Shown here: positions 53,327 to 62,310 of the stretch, piece by piece | Layout of the letters: each line of letters opens with the position of its first letter | Numbering within the stretch: the stretch's first letter is position 1 | DNA from: Candidatus Amarolinea dominans | Lineage (GTDB): Bacteria; Chloroflexota; Anaerolineae; SSC4; Amarolineaceae | DNA: 64,000 nucleotides | NCBI GenBank assembly: GCA_016719785.1 | Contig: JADJYJ010000031.1 | Coordinates: 282,630 to 346,629 of the forward strand | Direction: 5' to 3' | The notes under the pieces: model-generated | The model's database searches: none | The model's input: the letters and a program-made list of their open reading frames with translations, nothing else | Told to the model about the DNA's origin: nothing | Made by a program: the position numbers and the translations under genes

Positions 53327-53349
53327 TATCACTCGCCCTACGGTATACT
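53321..53349 (+). promoter_or_regulatory. intI promoter
   Basis: TTGAGT (53321-53326), 17-bp spacer, TATACT (53344-53349), 49 bp before the intI ATG. The -35 box is half of the ACTCAAATTTGAGT palindrome. Confidence 0.7.
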
Positions 53350-53397
53350 TAACATCTCATCGTCGTACTGCTCTTCTGAACCTGGGGGTGCCCTCCT

Positions 53398-54381
53398 ATG
53401 ACTGAACCCAAACTGCTCGATCAGGCGCGCCACATCATGCGCATCAAACATTACTCGTACCGCACCGAACAGACCTACATCCACTGGATGACCCGCTTCA
53501 TCCTCTTCAACAAGAGGCCCGACGGCGTCATTCCCCATCCCCGTGACCTGGGCGCCGCCGAGGTCGAAGCCTTCCTCTCTCACCTCGCTGTCGAAGGTCA
53601 CGTCGCGGCCAGCACCCAAAACGTAGCCATGCAGGCCGTCCTCTTCCTCTATCACCAGGTGCTGCACATCGAACTGACCGGCATCAACGCCCTGCGCGCC
53701 CGCCAGGATAAACGTCTGCCCGTCGTTCTCACCAGGGCCGAGGTCCAACGCGTCCTCGAACACATCCATGACCCCACCGCCCGTCTGCAGGCGAAACTCC
53801 TCTACGGCGCCGGAATGCGCTTGCTCGAATGTCTGCGCCTGCGCGTCAAGGACATTGACTTCGGCCAACACCACATCGTCTTGCGCGACACCAAAGGCAA
53901 CGAAGACCGCGTCACCCTGCTGCCAGAGCAGCTCATCCCGCTCTTACACGAGCATCTGCGCCATATCCAGTCCCTTCACCAGGCCGATCTCAAGGCAGGC
54001 TTTGGCGCCGTCTATCTACCCGATGCCCTCGAACGCAAATACCCGAACGCCAGCAAAGAGTGGGCCTGGCAGTACGTCTTCCCGGCTTCCAAGCGGAGCG
54101 TTGACCCTCGCAGCGGCCAGACCCGCCGCCACCATGCCGATGATTCCACGCTGCAGCGCGCCGTGCGCGAAGCCGTCAAGGCCAGCGGCATCGCCAAACT
54201 GGCCAGTTGCCACACCTTCCGCCATTCCTTCGCCACCCACCTCCTCGAAGGAGGCTACGACATTCGTACGGTGCAGGAACTCCTCGGCCACAAAGACGTG
54301 AAAACCACCATGATCTACACTCATGTCCTCAACAAAGGCCCTCTCGGCGTCCGCAGTCCACTCGATTCACCGTCAACATGA
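53398..54381 (+). CDS. intI: Integron integrase (IntI-type tyrosine recombinase)
   Basis: 327 residues, usual IntI length. N-terminal SAM-like domain (LLDQARHIMRIKHYSYRTEQTYIHWMTRF) and catalytic domain with all active residues: Arg in GAGMRLLECLRLRVKDID, the beta-hairpin Lys in RDTKGNEDRV, HTFRHSF (His, Arg), the LGHKDV His and the nucleophile Tyr in TTMIYTHVLN. The integron-specific extra helix segment YLPDALERKYPNASKEWAWQ with YVFPAS (about residues 200-228), which separates IntI from XerC/D, is present, as is the THVLNKGPLGVRSPLD end. It joins attI and folded single-stranded attC sites. The gene is intact. Confidence 0.95.
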   Translation: MTEPKLLDQARHIMRIKHYSYRTEQTYIHWMTRFILFNKRPDGVIPHPRDLGAAEVEAFLSHLAVEGHVAASTQNVAMQAVLFLYHQVLHIELTGINALRARQDKRLPVVLTRAEVQRVLEHIHDPTARLQAKLLYGAGMRLLECLRLRVKDIDFGQHHIVLRDTKGNEDRVTLLPEQLIPLLHEHLRHIQSLHQADLKAGFGAVYLPDALERKYPNASKEWAWQYVFPASKRSVDPRSGQTRRHHADDSTLQRAVREAVKASGIAKLASCHTFRHSFATHLLEGGYDIRTVQELLGHKDVKTTMIYTHVLNKGPLGVRSPLDSPST

Positions 54382-54458
54382 CAACATCCCCCGCTGAGGC
54401 TTGACCTATTCATCTACCCGCGCCAGCGACGCGGTTCATCATTCTATGGAATCAGACT

Positions 54459-54578
54459 CTGACAGCTCAGCACTTGCGTAGCAAATCGTTCAGGGAGACC
54501 CACCGGTCCCGCCAGGCGCGGAACCCTTCATGGCACTGTCACTAAATGCAGTATACAACCCTTCTGCGCCCCTGTCAA
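54459..54578 (-). ncRNA. Promoter plus structured leader-like repeat, copy 1
   Basis: On the minus strand: TTGACA (54578-54573), 17-bp spacer, TATACT (54555-54550), then about 95 nt closely matching the copy at 55771-55892. Predicted helices: TGACAG with CTGTCA closing the unit, GGTTCCGC with GCGGGACC, and TTGC-TAC-GCAA. No gene follows in this direction before the 3' end of intI on the other strand, so this copy would make a free RNA. Confidence 0.5.
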
Positions 54579-54699
54579 CATCTATCAACAACCGGCCTGC
54601 GCAGCTTTCGATCCACCCGACTACCTGACGTCTGACGTCAGTTGTCGCTCTTGCTGCGCTCGCGTGAAGCGCCGCGGATGCAAGGCCCACACTGGCCTG

Positions 54700-55020
54700 T
54701 TACAGTCTGCGCGATTTGGCAACAGCCTCGCCTTTGACAGGCCCGACTGGCGCCAAGGCAATCAAAGAACGTAGGGCGGTATTTACGGCGTTAGAGTTCG
54801 GAAAATACTGGCGCACATCCGGGTCTATCATAACCGCACCGTCTTCCAGTGTGAAGTACCGAATGCTTACCGTTCCATCGGCTCTGTAAATCCTGACCGT
54901 ATGCCCTTGCCGGTAGGCGCGATAATACTTGCCACGCACGCCTTTCTTGTCACTGAAGTCGTATTCGGGCAGCATATCGGGCTCTTCTGCCCTTACTTGT
55001 TCAGTCTTCTCCTTGTTCAT
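54700..55020 (-). CDS. Small antitoxin-like hypothetical protein
   Basis: 106 residues with GGAG upstream of ATG 55020. Charged N-terminus, then LPEYDFSDKKGVRGKYYRAY, a short beta region (HTVRIYRADGTVSIRYFTLED) and IDPDVRQYFPNSNAVNTALRSLIAL. The LPEYDF start with the PDV..FP.S..VN.ALR end is a common small-protein family in cyanobacteria and Chloroflexota that often neighbours toxin genes. No partner toxin gene is directly beside it; the next genes are hicB and hicA. Function not known. Confidence 0.6.
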   Translation of the reverse strand: MNKEKTEQVRAEEPDMLPEYDFSDKKGVRGKYYRAYRQGHTVRIYRADGTVSIRYFTLEDGAVMIDPDVRQYFPNSNAVNTALRSLIALAPVGPVKGEAVAKSRRL

Positions 55021-55168
55021 AGGTTCTCCGCTCCGAAGTCGTCGCTTTTCGGCAACTAATAATACGAATAATCAAAGTTTCTTCGGTGACTTCGCCCTCA
55101 GTGTGAATGACGAGTAAAACCTTACTTCGTCACACAAGACAAATGAGCGCCGTTTGATGCAGCCTTCG

Positions 55169-55519
55169 TCAGGCGTAAATGCGCTCCCGTACATCTACCT
55201 CAGCCGCACGAGCAAGAACCTCAGCTACCCATTTGCCCACATCGCGCCCTGACTTCTCAGCGGCCAGAACAACCTTGCGATGTTGCTCCGGAGACAAACG
55301 GACGGTAAACCAACCCGAAAAAGGCCGATCAGGTTCCTCCCCACGTTCGGCACAAAATGCCAAATAATCCTCTATCGATTCCTCGAAGGCCGGACGCAAC
55401 TCCTCTACGGATTTCCCTTGAAACGTGACGACATCTCGAATGTTTATAACTTCCCCATGAAATATGTTCGCCTCATCATCAAACTCAACATGAGAAAGAT
55501 ACCCTTTGTATTCCATCAT
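55169..55519 (-). CDS. hicB: HicB family antitoxin
   Basis: 116 residues; AGGAG 7 bp before ATG 55519. The degraded RNase-H-like HicB fold is seen in YLSHVEFDDEANIFHGEVINIRDVVTFQGKSVEEL (about 6-42) with SIEDYLAFCAERG; the C-terminal half is a ribbon-helix-helix DNA-binding domain (FTVRLSPEQHRKVVLAAEKSGRDVGKWVAEVLARA). Its start overlaps the hicA stop by 4 bp. It should neutralise HicA and repress the shared promoter. Confidence 0.9.
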   Translation of the reverse strand: MMEYKGYLSHVEFDDEANIFHGEVINIRDVVTFQGKSVEELRPAFEESIEDYLAFCAERGEEPDRPFSGWFTVRLSPEQHRKVVLAAEKSGRDVGKWVAEVLARAAEVDVRERIYA

Positions 55520-55770
55520 GGCCTTACTCCTGCTTCGGTCAGAAAACGGCGCATGGAGACCACGGCTCCCTTATCGGTTTCCTTTTGCGGATGAGGGCGA
55601 TGAAACACGGCGCGGGCGCCATACAAAGCAATACGTATTCTGGAACCTCGTCCCTCGCTGATCTCGGCCCCGCAGGCAATCAATAAGCTTTCGATGTCGT
55701 CCCAGGGGATATTGGCGCGGACTGGATCCTCGAAGACAGCTTGCAGTGTTCTCCGATGTTTTGATTTCAT
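55516..55770 (-). CDS. hicA: HicA family toxin (mRNA interferase)
   Basis: 84 residues from ATG 55770. HicA double-stranded-RNA-binding-like fold: MKSKHRRTLQAVFEDPVRANIPWDDIESLLIACGAEISEGRGSR (quoted in parts: TLQAVFEDP, WDDIESLL, GAEISEGRGSR), followed by the catalytic-His region AVFHRPHPQKE and DKGAVVSMRRFL. HicA cleaves mRNA. The start codon lies right after the structured leader repeat, and there is no good ribosome site, so leader folding may govern toxin translation. Confidence 0.9.
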   Translation of the reverse strand: MKSKHRRTLQAVFEDPVRANIPWDDIESLLIACGAEISEGRGSRIRIALYGARAVFHRPHPQKETDKGAVVSMRRFLTEAGVRP

Positions 55771-55892
55771 CTGACAGGTCAGCACTTGCGTAGCAAATCG
55801 TCCAGGGAACACCACGTCGTCCCGCCAGGTGCGGACCGCTTCGTGGCCCTGTCACTGCTCTCAGTATACGCCCACCCCCTTGCAATTGTCAA
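55771..55892 (-). promoter_or_regulatory. Promoter and structured leader of hicAB, copy 2 of the repeat
   Basis: On the minus strand: TTGACA (55892-55887), 18-bp spacer, TATACT (55868-55863), then a leader of about 92 nt ending at the hicA start. It matches the repeat at 54459-54578 over nearly its full length, best in ACGATTTGCTACGCAAGTGC and CTGGCGGGAC. The closing helix TGACAG/CTGTCA ends 0-2 nt before the hicA ATG. Confidence 0.6.
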
Positions 55893-55958
55893 ATGACGTT
55901 TTCCGCCCTTCCGCCCTTGAGTGGCTCTTGTCTTCTCGCCCATTTGGAGTACAATAGA

Positions 55959-56125
55959 GGGCATGAGGGCTACGCCCTCGTGCCCTTACAGGCGGTCGCG
56001 CACCACTACGGGTAGGGACTCGTCACGGGAAGTCCCAAAGACCTTGTGCGTTGAAATGGCGTGTACGCCCCAGCAGTTGGGACGATTCAAGGGCGGCGGA
56101 GGGATGCCGTTACACGGCTTCTTAT
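55959..56125 (+). ncRNA. Candidate structured ncRNA resembling the HEARO/omega RNA class
   Basis: Densely paired segment with no credible protein: GGGCATGAGGGC/GCCCTCGTGCCC hairpin (55959-55985, 12 bp, loop TAC), CGCAC/GTGCG (55999-56003 with 56046-56050), GGGACT/AGTCCC (56015-56020 with 56031-56036), TTGAA/TTCAA (56051-56055 with 56086-56090) enclosing GGCGT-GT-ACGCC (56058-56069) and CCCA-GCAGT-TGGG, and GCCGT/ACGGC near 56105-56117. The architecture and phrases such as CACGGGAAGTCCC recall HEARO RNAs, the guide RNAs of IscB. A possible promoter (TTGTCT-16-TACAAT, 55928-55955) precedes it. No iscB gene is present. The class assignment is from memory and tentative. Confidence 0.5.
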
Positions 56126-56193
56126 TGTGCTACTACATGTAATGGCACGCCGTTATTCCCGATAAGGTCTAATCATGGCCAAGGGTGACGAGC

Positions 56194-56781
56194 ATGATCT
56201 CATTGGAACAGGAAGTCAAAGCCTATTTCCGCAGCCAGAACATGGCCTTCGAGGACAATTGCAGGTCCTTTTCCCGTCTGGACTTCGCGTTTGGCAACCG
56301 CCAGCAGGGCCGACGTTTCTTCTTCGATGCCAAAGAGAAACGCCAGCCGCTCAACATGCAGAACTGGCCGGTTTCGACCGTGCCCCAGGAGCATCTCTTT
56401 GTTCTGGATGATCTGGCCGCGCGTAAAGTGCTGGCCTACGCGCCCCAGTCTGGCCTGGTCATCCGCGATAACCTGCGCCAATCGTACCACCTGCTGACCG
56501 TGGTTGACCTCTTCCTGATGCCCAAGCAGCGCGTCAACCGCCCGATCGAAAACGAAGTGCAGGTCATGAAGGGCAAATGGCTGCTCGATCTGCGCAGCAG
56601 TTTCACCAGCGCGGGCCTGGATGGCATTGTGGCCCGTGTCAACACCTACCTGGACCAGCACGACGCCATCTTTTTCAAGCAACTGGCCTGCTACGGCCAC
56701 TATGCGGGCGAAGAGGTCCACGACCAGGGGACGATACGCCGGCCAGGGCATTGGGAAATTGACATCAGCGCCACGCGCTGA
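56194..56781 (+). CDS. PD-(D/E)XK nuclease-like protein
   Basis: 195 residues from ATG 56194 (AAGGGTGA upstream). The order Asp in RLDFAFGNRQQG, then FFFDAKEKRQPLN (D-A-K-E-K) fits the PD-(D/E)XK nuclease core; an N-terminal helix LEQEVKAYFRSQ carries the usual upstream Glu. The middle (TVVDLFLMPKQRVNR) and end are not assignable. It could be a restriction-type or repair nuclease. It stands 68 bp after the candidate structured RNA, on the same strand, and upstream of the beta-helix gene. Confidence 0.55.
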   Translation: MISLEQEVKAYFRSQNMAFEDNCRSFSRLDFAFGNRQQGRRFFFDAKEKRQPLNMQNWPVSTVPQEHLFVLDDLAARKVLAYAPQSGLVIRDNLRQSYHLLTVVDLFLMPKQRVNRPIENEVQVMKGKWLLDLRSSFTSAGLDGIVARVNTYLDQHDAIFFKQLACYGHYAGEEVHDQGTIRRPGHWEIDISATR

Positions 56782-56795
56782 GCAGGAGGTTGGTG

Positions 56796-59700
56796 GTGAA
56801 TCGTTCTGGCTTGATTCTGCACCCTCGACGGATGCTTGTGCTGACGAGCGCGCTAGTCGCGCTGGCACTGCTTGGACTGGCCGTGGCTGCCGGCGCCTCA
56901 ACCCGCAGCAACCTCCCCGCCAACAGCCCCATCAGCGTCAACACGCTGGATGACGGGGCCGATACGAACGCGAACGACTGTCTGTGCGCCACCGACGATA
57001 ATCTCTGCTCGCTGCGCCGCGCTGCAAACGGCCAATGCCTGCCCTGGCGCTGACCTGATCCAGTTTGCCATCAGCGGCACGATTGCGCCCTATTACTCCT
57101 GCCGGCGCTGAGCGACAGCAGCGGCGGCGTCACGATTGATGGCTACAGCGCGCCCGGCGCCAGCCCCAACACGGCCCCGTTGACCGGTACGTTCAACGCC
57201 AGCGTGACGGTGGCGCTGGATGGTCGCGATCTTGCCTTCGACGGCCTGACCGTCACCAGCCACCACAACGTGGTGCGGGGGCTGGCGATCTACGGCTTCG
57301 ATGCCAACGTGGGCGCGCCCTACTACAACGGCATTGTCATCGCCGGCGGTCGCGAAAACCTCATCGCCGGCAATTTCCTGGGCCTGGCAGCCGATGGCAG
57401 TCATGTCTCCAGTTTTCAACGCGCGGGCGTCAACGTGCGCGCGCTCGCCAAGCAAAATGTGATTGGCGGCACGCTGCCCGCGGACCGCAATGTCATCAGC
57501 GGCAACCGCTTTGCCGGCGTGCGCATCGAGGGCAACCTGGCGCTGACCAACACCGTACAGGGCAACCTGATCGGCCCGGCGTTGGATGGCGCGTCGGTGC
57601 TGACCGACAGCCAGCAACTGTACGGAGTTCACCTCACCAATATCGCCTATGACAACCTGGTGCTTGACAACGTCATCTCCGGCAACAGCGTGGCGGGCGT
57701 GGTGCTTTCGGACAGCGCGGGCGGCAACCTGGTGCGAGGCAACATCATCGGGCCAGCCGCCGGCGGAGAGGCGCTCCTGGCCGGCAGTGTCCAGAGCGAC
57801 GGCGTGTGGATCAACACCAGCGCCAGTAATAACCTGGTGCAGGCCAATCTGATCAGCGGTAACCGCGCCAACGGCGTGCGCATCACCGGCAGCGGCGCCT
57901 TTCGGAACCGGGTGTGGGCCAACACGATCGGGCCGGCCGCGGCCGGAGGTCCCCTGCCCGGCAGCGTCCAGGCAGTGGGCGTGCGTCTGAGCGATGGCGC
58001 GACCAGCAATGAGATTGGCAGCGGCGCAGATGCAGCGGCGTCCAATCGCATCGCCTACCACACCCTGACCGCGGTAACCATCGAGGGCAACAGTCCCTAC
58101 AACCGGGTGCGGCGCAATAATCTGGCGGATAATGGCCCTTCTCTGTTGCCGCCGGCCGCGCCCGGGCTTGATTTGGGCGCGGATGGCATCACGCCCGATG
58201 ACCCCGGCGATGGCGATAGCGGCCCCAATAGCCTGCAGAACCGGCCGCTCATCGGCAACATCAGCGCGCTCATCAACCAGATACAGCTCGATATCTTCGT
58301 GGACAGCAGCCCAGAGCACACGCAATATCCGCTGATGATTGATTTCTATCGGGCCGAGGCCAGCGCTGTGCTGGGCCAGGTGGCCGCGGGTCAGGCATGG
58401 GTGGGCAGCCTGCTCTATGAGAGTACCCAGACCACGATCACGCAGCGTTTCCCGGCCGCCGTCATTCCCAATGACACCGACCTCATCGTGGCGACGGTGA
58501 CCGATGCCTCTGGCAACACCAGCGAATTCAGTCAGGCCACCGCGCTCAGTCAGAACGCATTTGCGGTCACCAACCTGGGCGACAGCGCCGATGCCAACGT
58601 GGGCGATTGTCTGTGCGCCACGACGGACGCCGGCTGCACCCTGCGCGCTGCGCTGGAGGAGGCCAACGCCTGCTCAGGACCACATGCCATTGGCTTCCTG
58701 GTCGCGGGCGTCATCGTCCTCACCTCCCCGCTGCCGGCCTTGACCGACCCGCGGGCCTGTGGATTGACGGCACGACCGCCGGGCGCCCGTGTCAACACGG
58801 CCGCGCTCTCCAGCCCCATCGACGCGCTGCTCACGATCACGCTGAGCGGAAACGACCAACTGCCTGACGGACTGATCCTGGCCAGTGACAACAATCGCAT
58901 CAACGGGCTTGTCCTCACGCAGTTCACCAACCAGGGCGTCATCATCCAGGGCAGCGCCAATCTGTTGACCGGCAACTTCATCGGCGTGGCGGCCAACGGC
59001 ATCAGCGGCGCCGCAGCAGCAAGTGGGCATCGCCATTGAGAACGGCGCGGCCGACAACCAGATCGGCGGGACGATGCCCGGCCGACCGCAACCTGATCAG
59101 CAGCAACCTCAGCGCCGGTATCATCATCACCGGCGCCGGCAGCGACCGCAACATCATCATCGGTAACAGCATTGGCCCCAGCGCAAGCGGCAGCATCCTG
59201 CCCGATGGTCAGGAGCAGCAGATTGGCGTGTGGATTGGCGACGGCGCGCAGGAGAATCGCATTGGCGTGACTGCCAGCCTGGATGCTGCGTCACAACTGA
59301 CAGGCAGCAGCAACCTGATCAGCGGTAATCGGCAGGCCGGCATCTATCTCGGACCGGGGTCGAGCCGGACCCAGGTGATGAACAACACGATTGGGCCGGC
59401 GGCCAGCGGTCAGAGCATCATCTTTGGCAGCGCGCAGGCCGATGGGATCGTGATCGAAGGGGCGAGCGATAACCAGGTGGGGCGTTTGGGCCAGGCTAAC
59501 CAGGTCAGCGGTAACGATCAGGCCGGGGTGCGCATCACGGGCGCGACAGCCAGCCACAATCTCATTTTGGCTAACCTGATTGGGCCGGCCAGAAGCGGCA
59601 CGACGCCGCTCACCGGCAGTCAACAGCAGCATGGGATCGTCATCGAAGAGGGCGCGCACGACAACCAGGTTGGCGACACCGCGGGCAGTCTGATCATCTG

Positions 59701-60423
59701 GCCGGGCAACGTTGTGCGCTTCAACAGCCAGGAAGGCATCGTCGTGACCGGCGAGGAGACGCTCGGCAACCGGCTGTCGGGCAACATCGTGGTCAATGGG
59801 CCTGGTCGCGCCATTGACCTGGGCGGCGATGGTCTCACGCCCAATGATGAGGGCGATCCCGACCTGGGGCCAAATCGGCGGCAGAATTACCCATCCATCG
59901 CGACGGTGCTGTTCACTGACCCTGATCCCGGCGTACTGGCGCAGTATGAGCCGATATTGATCAGCTACCGGGAGATTCGGCGGTCATTTACGCCTCCCTA
60001 CCCGATCACGGTCGAGTTCTACCGGGCGATAGCATGACTTCCGGGCAGGCGCTGTCCTACCTGGGCGCCACCAGCTACACGTTCAATGTCGCGCAAAACA
60101 TCACCAGTGTGCTCTTGGAGCCGGTGCAGGCAGCGAATCTTTGGTGGCCCATGGTGGCGACGGCAACCGACCGCAATGGCAATACCAGCGAGCTATCGGA
60201 TCCCTTCTGCCCCGGCGCTTACCAGGATGTTGACCGCTCCGGCAGCGTGGATATTGTGGACATCATGCTGGTTGCGCATCTCATCGGACGTTCGGCATAT
60301 TCGTACGACGCGAACTGCGATGGTTTCCTGGACGTGACGGACACGGCCACACTGGTGACGGCATGGCAGTCTTGCCTGGCCGCCAACACGCCGCCCGATC
60401 AGGCGCCTGTCGCCTGCCGCTGA
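56796..60423 (+). pseudogene. Secreted CSLREA/right-handed beta-helix protein with C-terminal dockerin-like domain, about five frameshifts
   Basis: Start GTG 56796 (AGGAGG 6 bp upstream), signal peptide (LVLTSALVALALLGLAVAA). Two CSLREA-type modules (CLCATDDNLCSLR near 57000; CLCATTDAGCTLRAALEEANAC near 58610) each lead into beta-helix repeats of the NVISGN/NLIGPA kind, and the end (DVDRSGSVDIVDIM, DANCDGFLDVTDT) is a dockerin-like EF-hand pair. The frame must shift near 57020 (two bases missing), 57090, 59015, 59083 (extra G) and 60026 (missing G). The repaired protein is about 1205 residues. Largest intact frame: 57180-59039. Whether the shifts are real or sequencing errors cannot be told here. 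Confidence 0.75.
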
Positions 60424-60428
60424 GGGTC

Positions 60429-60746
60429 TTACAATAGGGTGTGCAGTTCGTGCAGGCGTTTTTGCACGCCCTGGTAGAGGTCGTAGAAGATACTCCATTC
60501 GACGGCATCAATGTCCGCCCAATTCACTGGTGCGAAAGCGGCTGTAGAAATCGGCCGAGGTCATGTAGTAGCGCTGTCGTATTGTTCCAGTTTTTGTCGT
60601 AGACGCCGCAACTCGGCCTCGGTGTTGTCCGCTTCGGTGGCAATCACCTGCTGGATTGCACGGTCAATAAAGGCGCTCTGAATCCCTGCGCGTAGAGGTT
60701 CTGCAATCCTTGCAGTAAGCGCTGGTTGATGAATCACTCATGCTAT
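60429..60746 (-). pseudogene. Broken small coiled-coil hypothetical gene
   Basis: Joining frames gives about 105 residues: INQRLLQGLQNLYAQGF, then AIQQVIATEADNTEAEL with RRLRQKLEQY, then YYMTSADFYSRFRTSEL and VEWSIFYDLYQGVQKRL, ending HTLL and TAA (60431-60429). This helical arrangement is typical of small proteins encoded beside toxin-like partners in cyanobacteria and Chloroflexota. At least two frameshifts are needed, so it is either decayed or badly sequenced. Start probably ATG near 60734-60746. Confidence 0.45.
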
Positions 60747-60845
60747 CTTCCTCATGATGGCGGCCCAGGCGCCATTGGCTGTAGCGAGTGGCTGTCATTG
60801 TATCACAAAGCGTCCCATTGTGAAACAGGATGGCTACCCCCACAA

Positions 60846-60874
60846 TTGACCCATTGCCTGTCACCGTGTACAAT
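60846..60874 (+). promoter_or_regulatory. Promoter upstream of the UMF1-type transporter
   Basis: TTGACC (60846-60851), 17-bp spacer, TACAAT (60869-60874). The region 60747-61016 otherwise holds no recognisable gene. Confidence 0.5.
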
Positions 60875-61016
60875 ACGCACCCGTTGCCCATGATTCGTTG
60901 CCCATACTGCATCGGTTTTGATGAACCTGGCATCTGAGGATCGCCCTGGATGACGCCGGGCATCCACCACGCCTGAACAGATTCCGTCGAAAGTCCGTGA
61001 GACAGAAGGAGCCCCC

Positions 61017-62310
61017 ATGAACGACAAGCGTGAGATTCGCGCCTGGTATTTTTACGATTAGGCCAATTCGGCCTTTTCCACCACCGTTGTCACCGTCTTC
61101 TTGGGCGCGTGTTGACCTCCATCACCAGGGCAGCCGCAGACGCCAATGGCTTTGTCTACCCTCTCGGCATCAGTAGGCTCGGCTCCTTCTTCCCTACATG
61201 GTTTCTCTTTCCGTCCTATTACAGGTCGTTTTTCTGCCCATTCTTCGCGCCATCGCCGACTACTCGCATCTGAAAAAGCAGATGCTCACCCTCTTGCCTA
61301 CATCGGCGCCATCGCCACGATGTGCGTATTTTCTGCAAGGCAGCAACTACCTCCTGGGCGGCCTGCTCTTTCTGATCAGTAACCCGGGCTTTGGCGCTTC
61401 CATCGTTTTCTATAACGCCTACTTGCCGGGAATTGCCAGCGCCGACCGCCGCGAAATGTCTCGGCCCATGGGCCTTGCCACCAGCTACCTCGGCGGCGGT
61501 CTGCTCCCGGCCCTCAATCTGGTCACCGTTTCCAAAGGCCGCAGACTTCGGTCTGGATACCGCGATGGCGGTGCGCAGCCCTGCTGTCGGCCGGCGCATG
61601 GGGGCGCTCTTTACCCTGATTCCCATCCGCATGCTGAAGCGTGGCCGCGGCGCCGCTTACCCGCCGGCGAACGTTACGACCGCCGGTTTCAAGCAACTGC
61701 GCGCCCCCTGACCAGGCTCCTGCTATCCGCAAACCATGCTCTTCCTGATCGCTTATCTGCTCTGCAACGACGGTATCCAGACCGTCATCGCCCTCATCCC
61801 AGTTCGGGCAGGAAGAATTGAAACTGTCCATTGATACCTGACGCGGTCATTCTGATGGTGCAGTTCATCGCCTTTTTGGCGCGGCCATCTTCGGCCGCAT
61901 TTCCCCTATGTGGGCCTGGCGCGCTATCTTTGGCAACCTCGTCATCTGGACAGGCGTCGTCATCTACACCTACGCGTGCTCAAGGCCGAAGATGCCGCCG
62001 GCTTTTTGCGGTCGCGCCGTCATCGCGGTGGTTCTTGGCGGCAGCCAGGTCCTCAGTCGCTCGCTCTTCTCCCACGCGATCCCATCCGGCCAGGAGGCCG
62101 AATACTTCAACCTCTACGAGGTCAGACGCACGCGGCACCTGTTGGCTCGGCCCGCTCCTGTTTGGCACTCAGCCTGCAATTTACCGGCAGCTACCGCATT
62201 GCCATTCTGTCGCTGATCGTCTTCTTTGTGGCCGACATGCTCCTCCTACCGGTCCCGTGGCCCAGGCCATCCGTGAGGCAGGCAATGGTACCGGCGCACC
62301 TCTGGGATGA
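61017..62310 (+). pseudogene. UMF1-type MFS transporter (Atg22-like), many frameshifts and one in-frame stop
   Basis: Start ATG 61017 with AAGGAG upstream. Pieces in changing frames give the UMF1/Atg22-like order: REIRAWYFYD then a TAG where Trp is expected, ANSAFSTTVVTVFLG, SLSVLLQVVFLPILRAIADY, YFLQGSNYLLGGLLFLIS, GFGASIVFYNAYLPGIAS, MLFLIAYLLCNDGIQTVIAL, LFGLSLQFTGSYRIAILSLIV-like end and AIREAGN. The span of about 1294 bp fits the normal length near 430 residues. Around ten frame changes are needed in 1.3 kb, more than a decaying gene usually shows against such well-kept protein similarity; poor base calling is likelier. Confidence 0.65.

Larger units (their letters stand above)
50633..54381. 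mobile_element. Chromosomal integron: intI plus attI region and cassette array
   Basis: The unit consists of an integron integrase gene (53398-54381, reading right), a control/attI region (53265-53397) and, on the left, at least seven attC-like sites between 50633 and 53040. intI is transcribed away from the array and the one clear cassette gene (CPBP protease) is read away from intI, the classic arrangement. Array units from right to left have cut points near 53270, 52960, 52779, 52551, 52372, 52097, 50965 and 50638, giving cassette sizes of about 310, 181, 228, 179, 275, 1132 and 327 bp. Confidence 0.88.

Noticed and set aside
55921..56142. A 73-residue + strand frame over the structured RNA candidate
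   Set aside because: Its composition is random-looking, it lacks a ribosome site and it is fully explained by the helices listed for the RNA.
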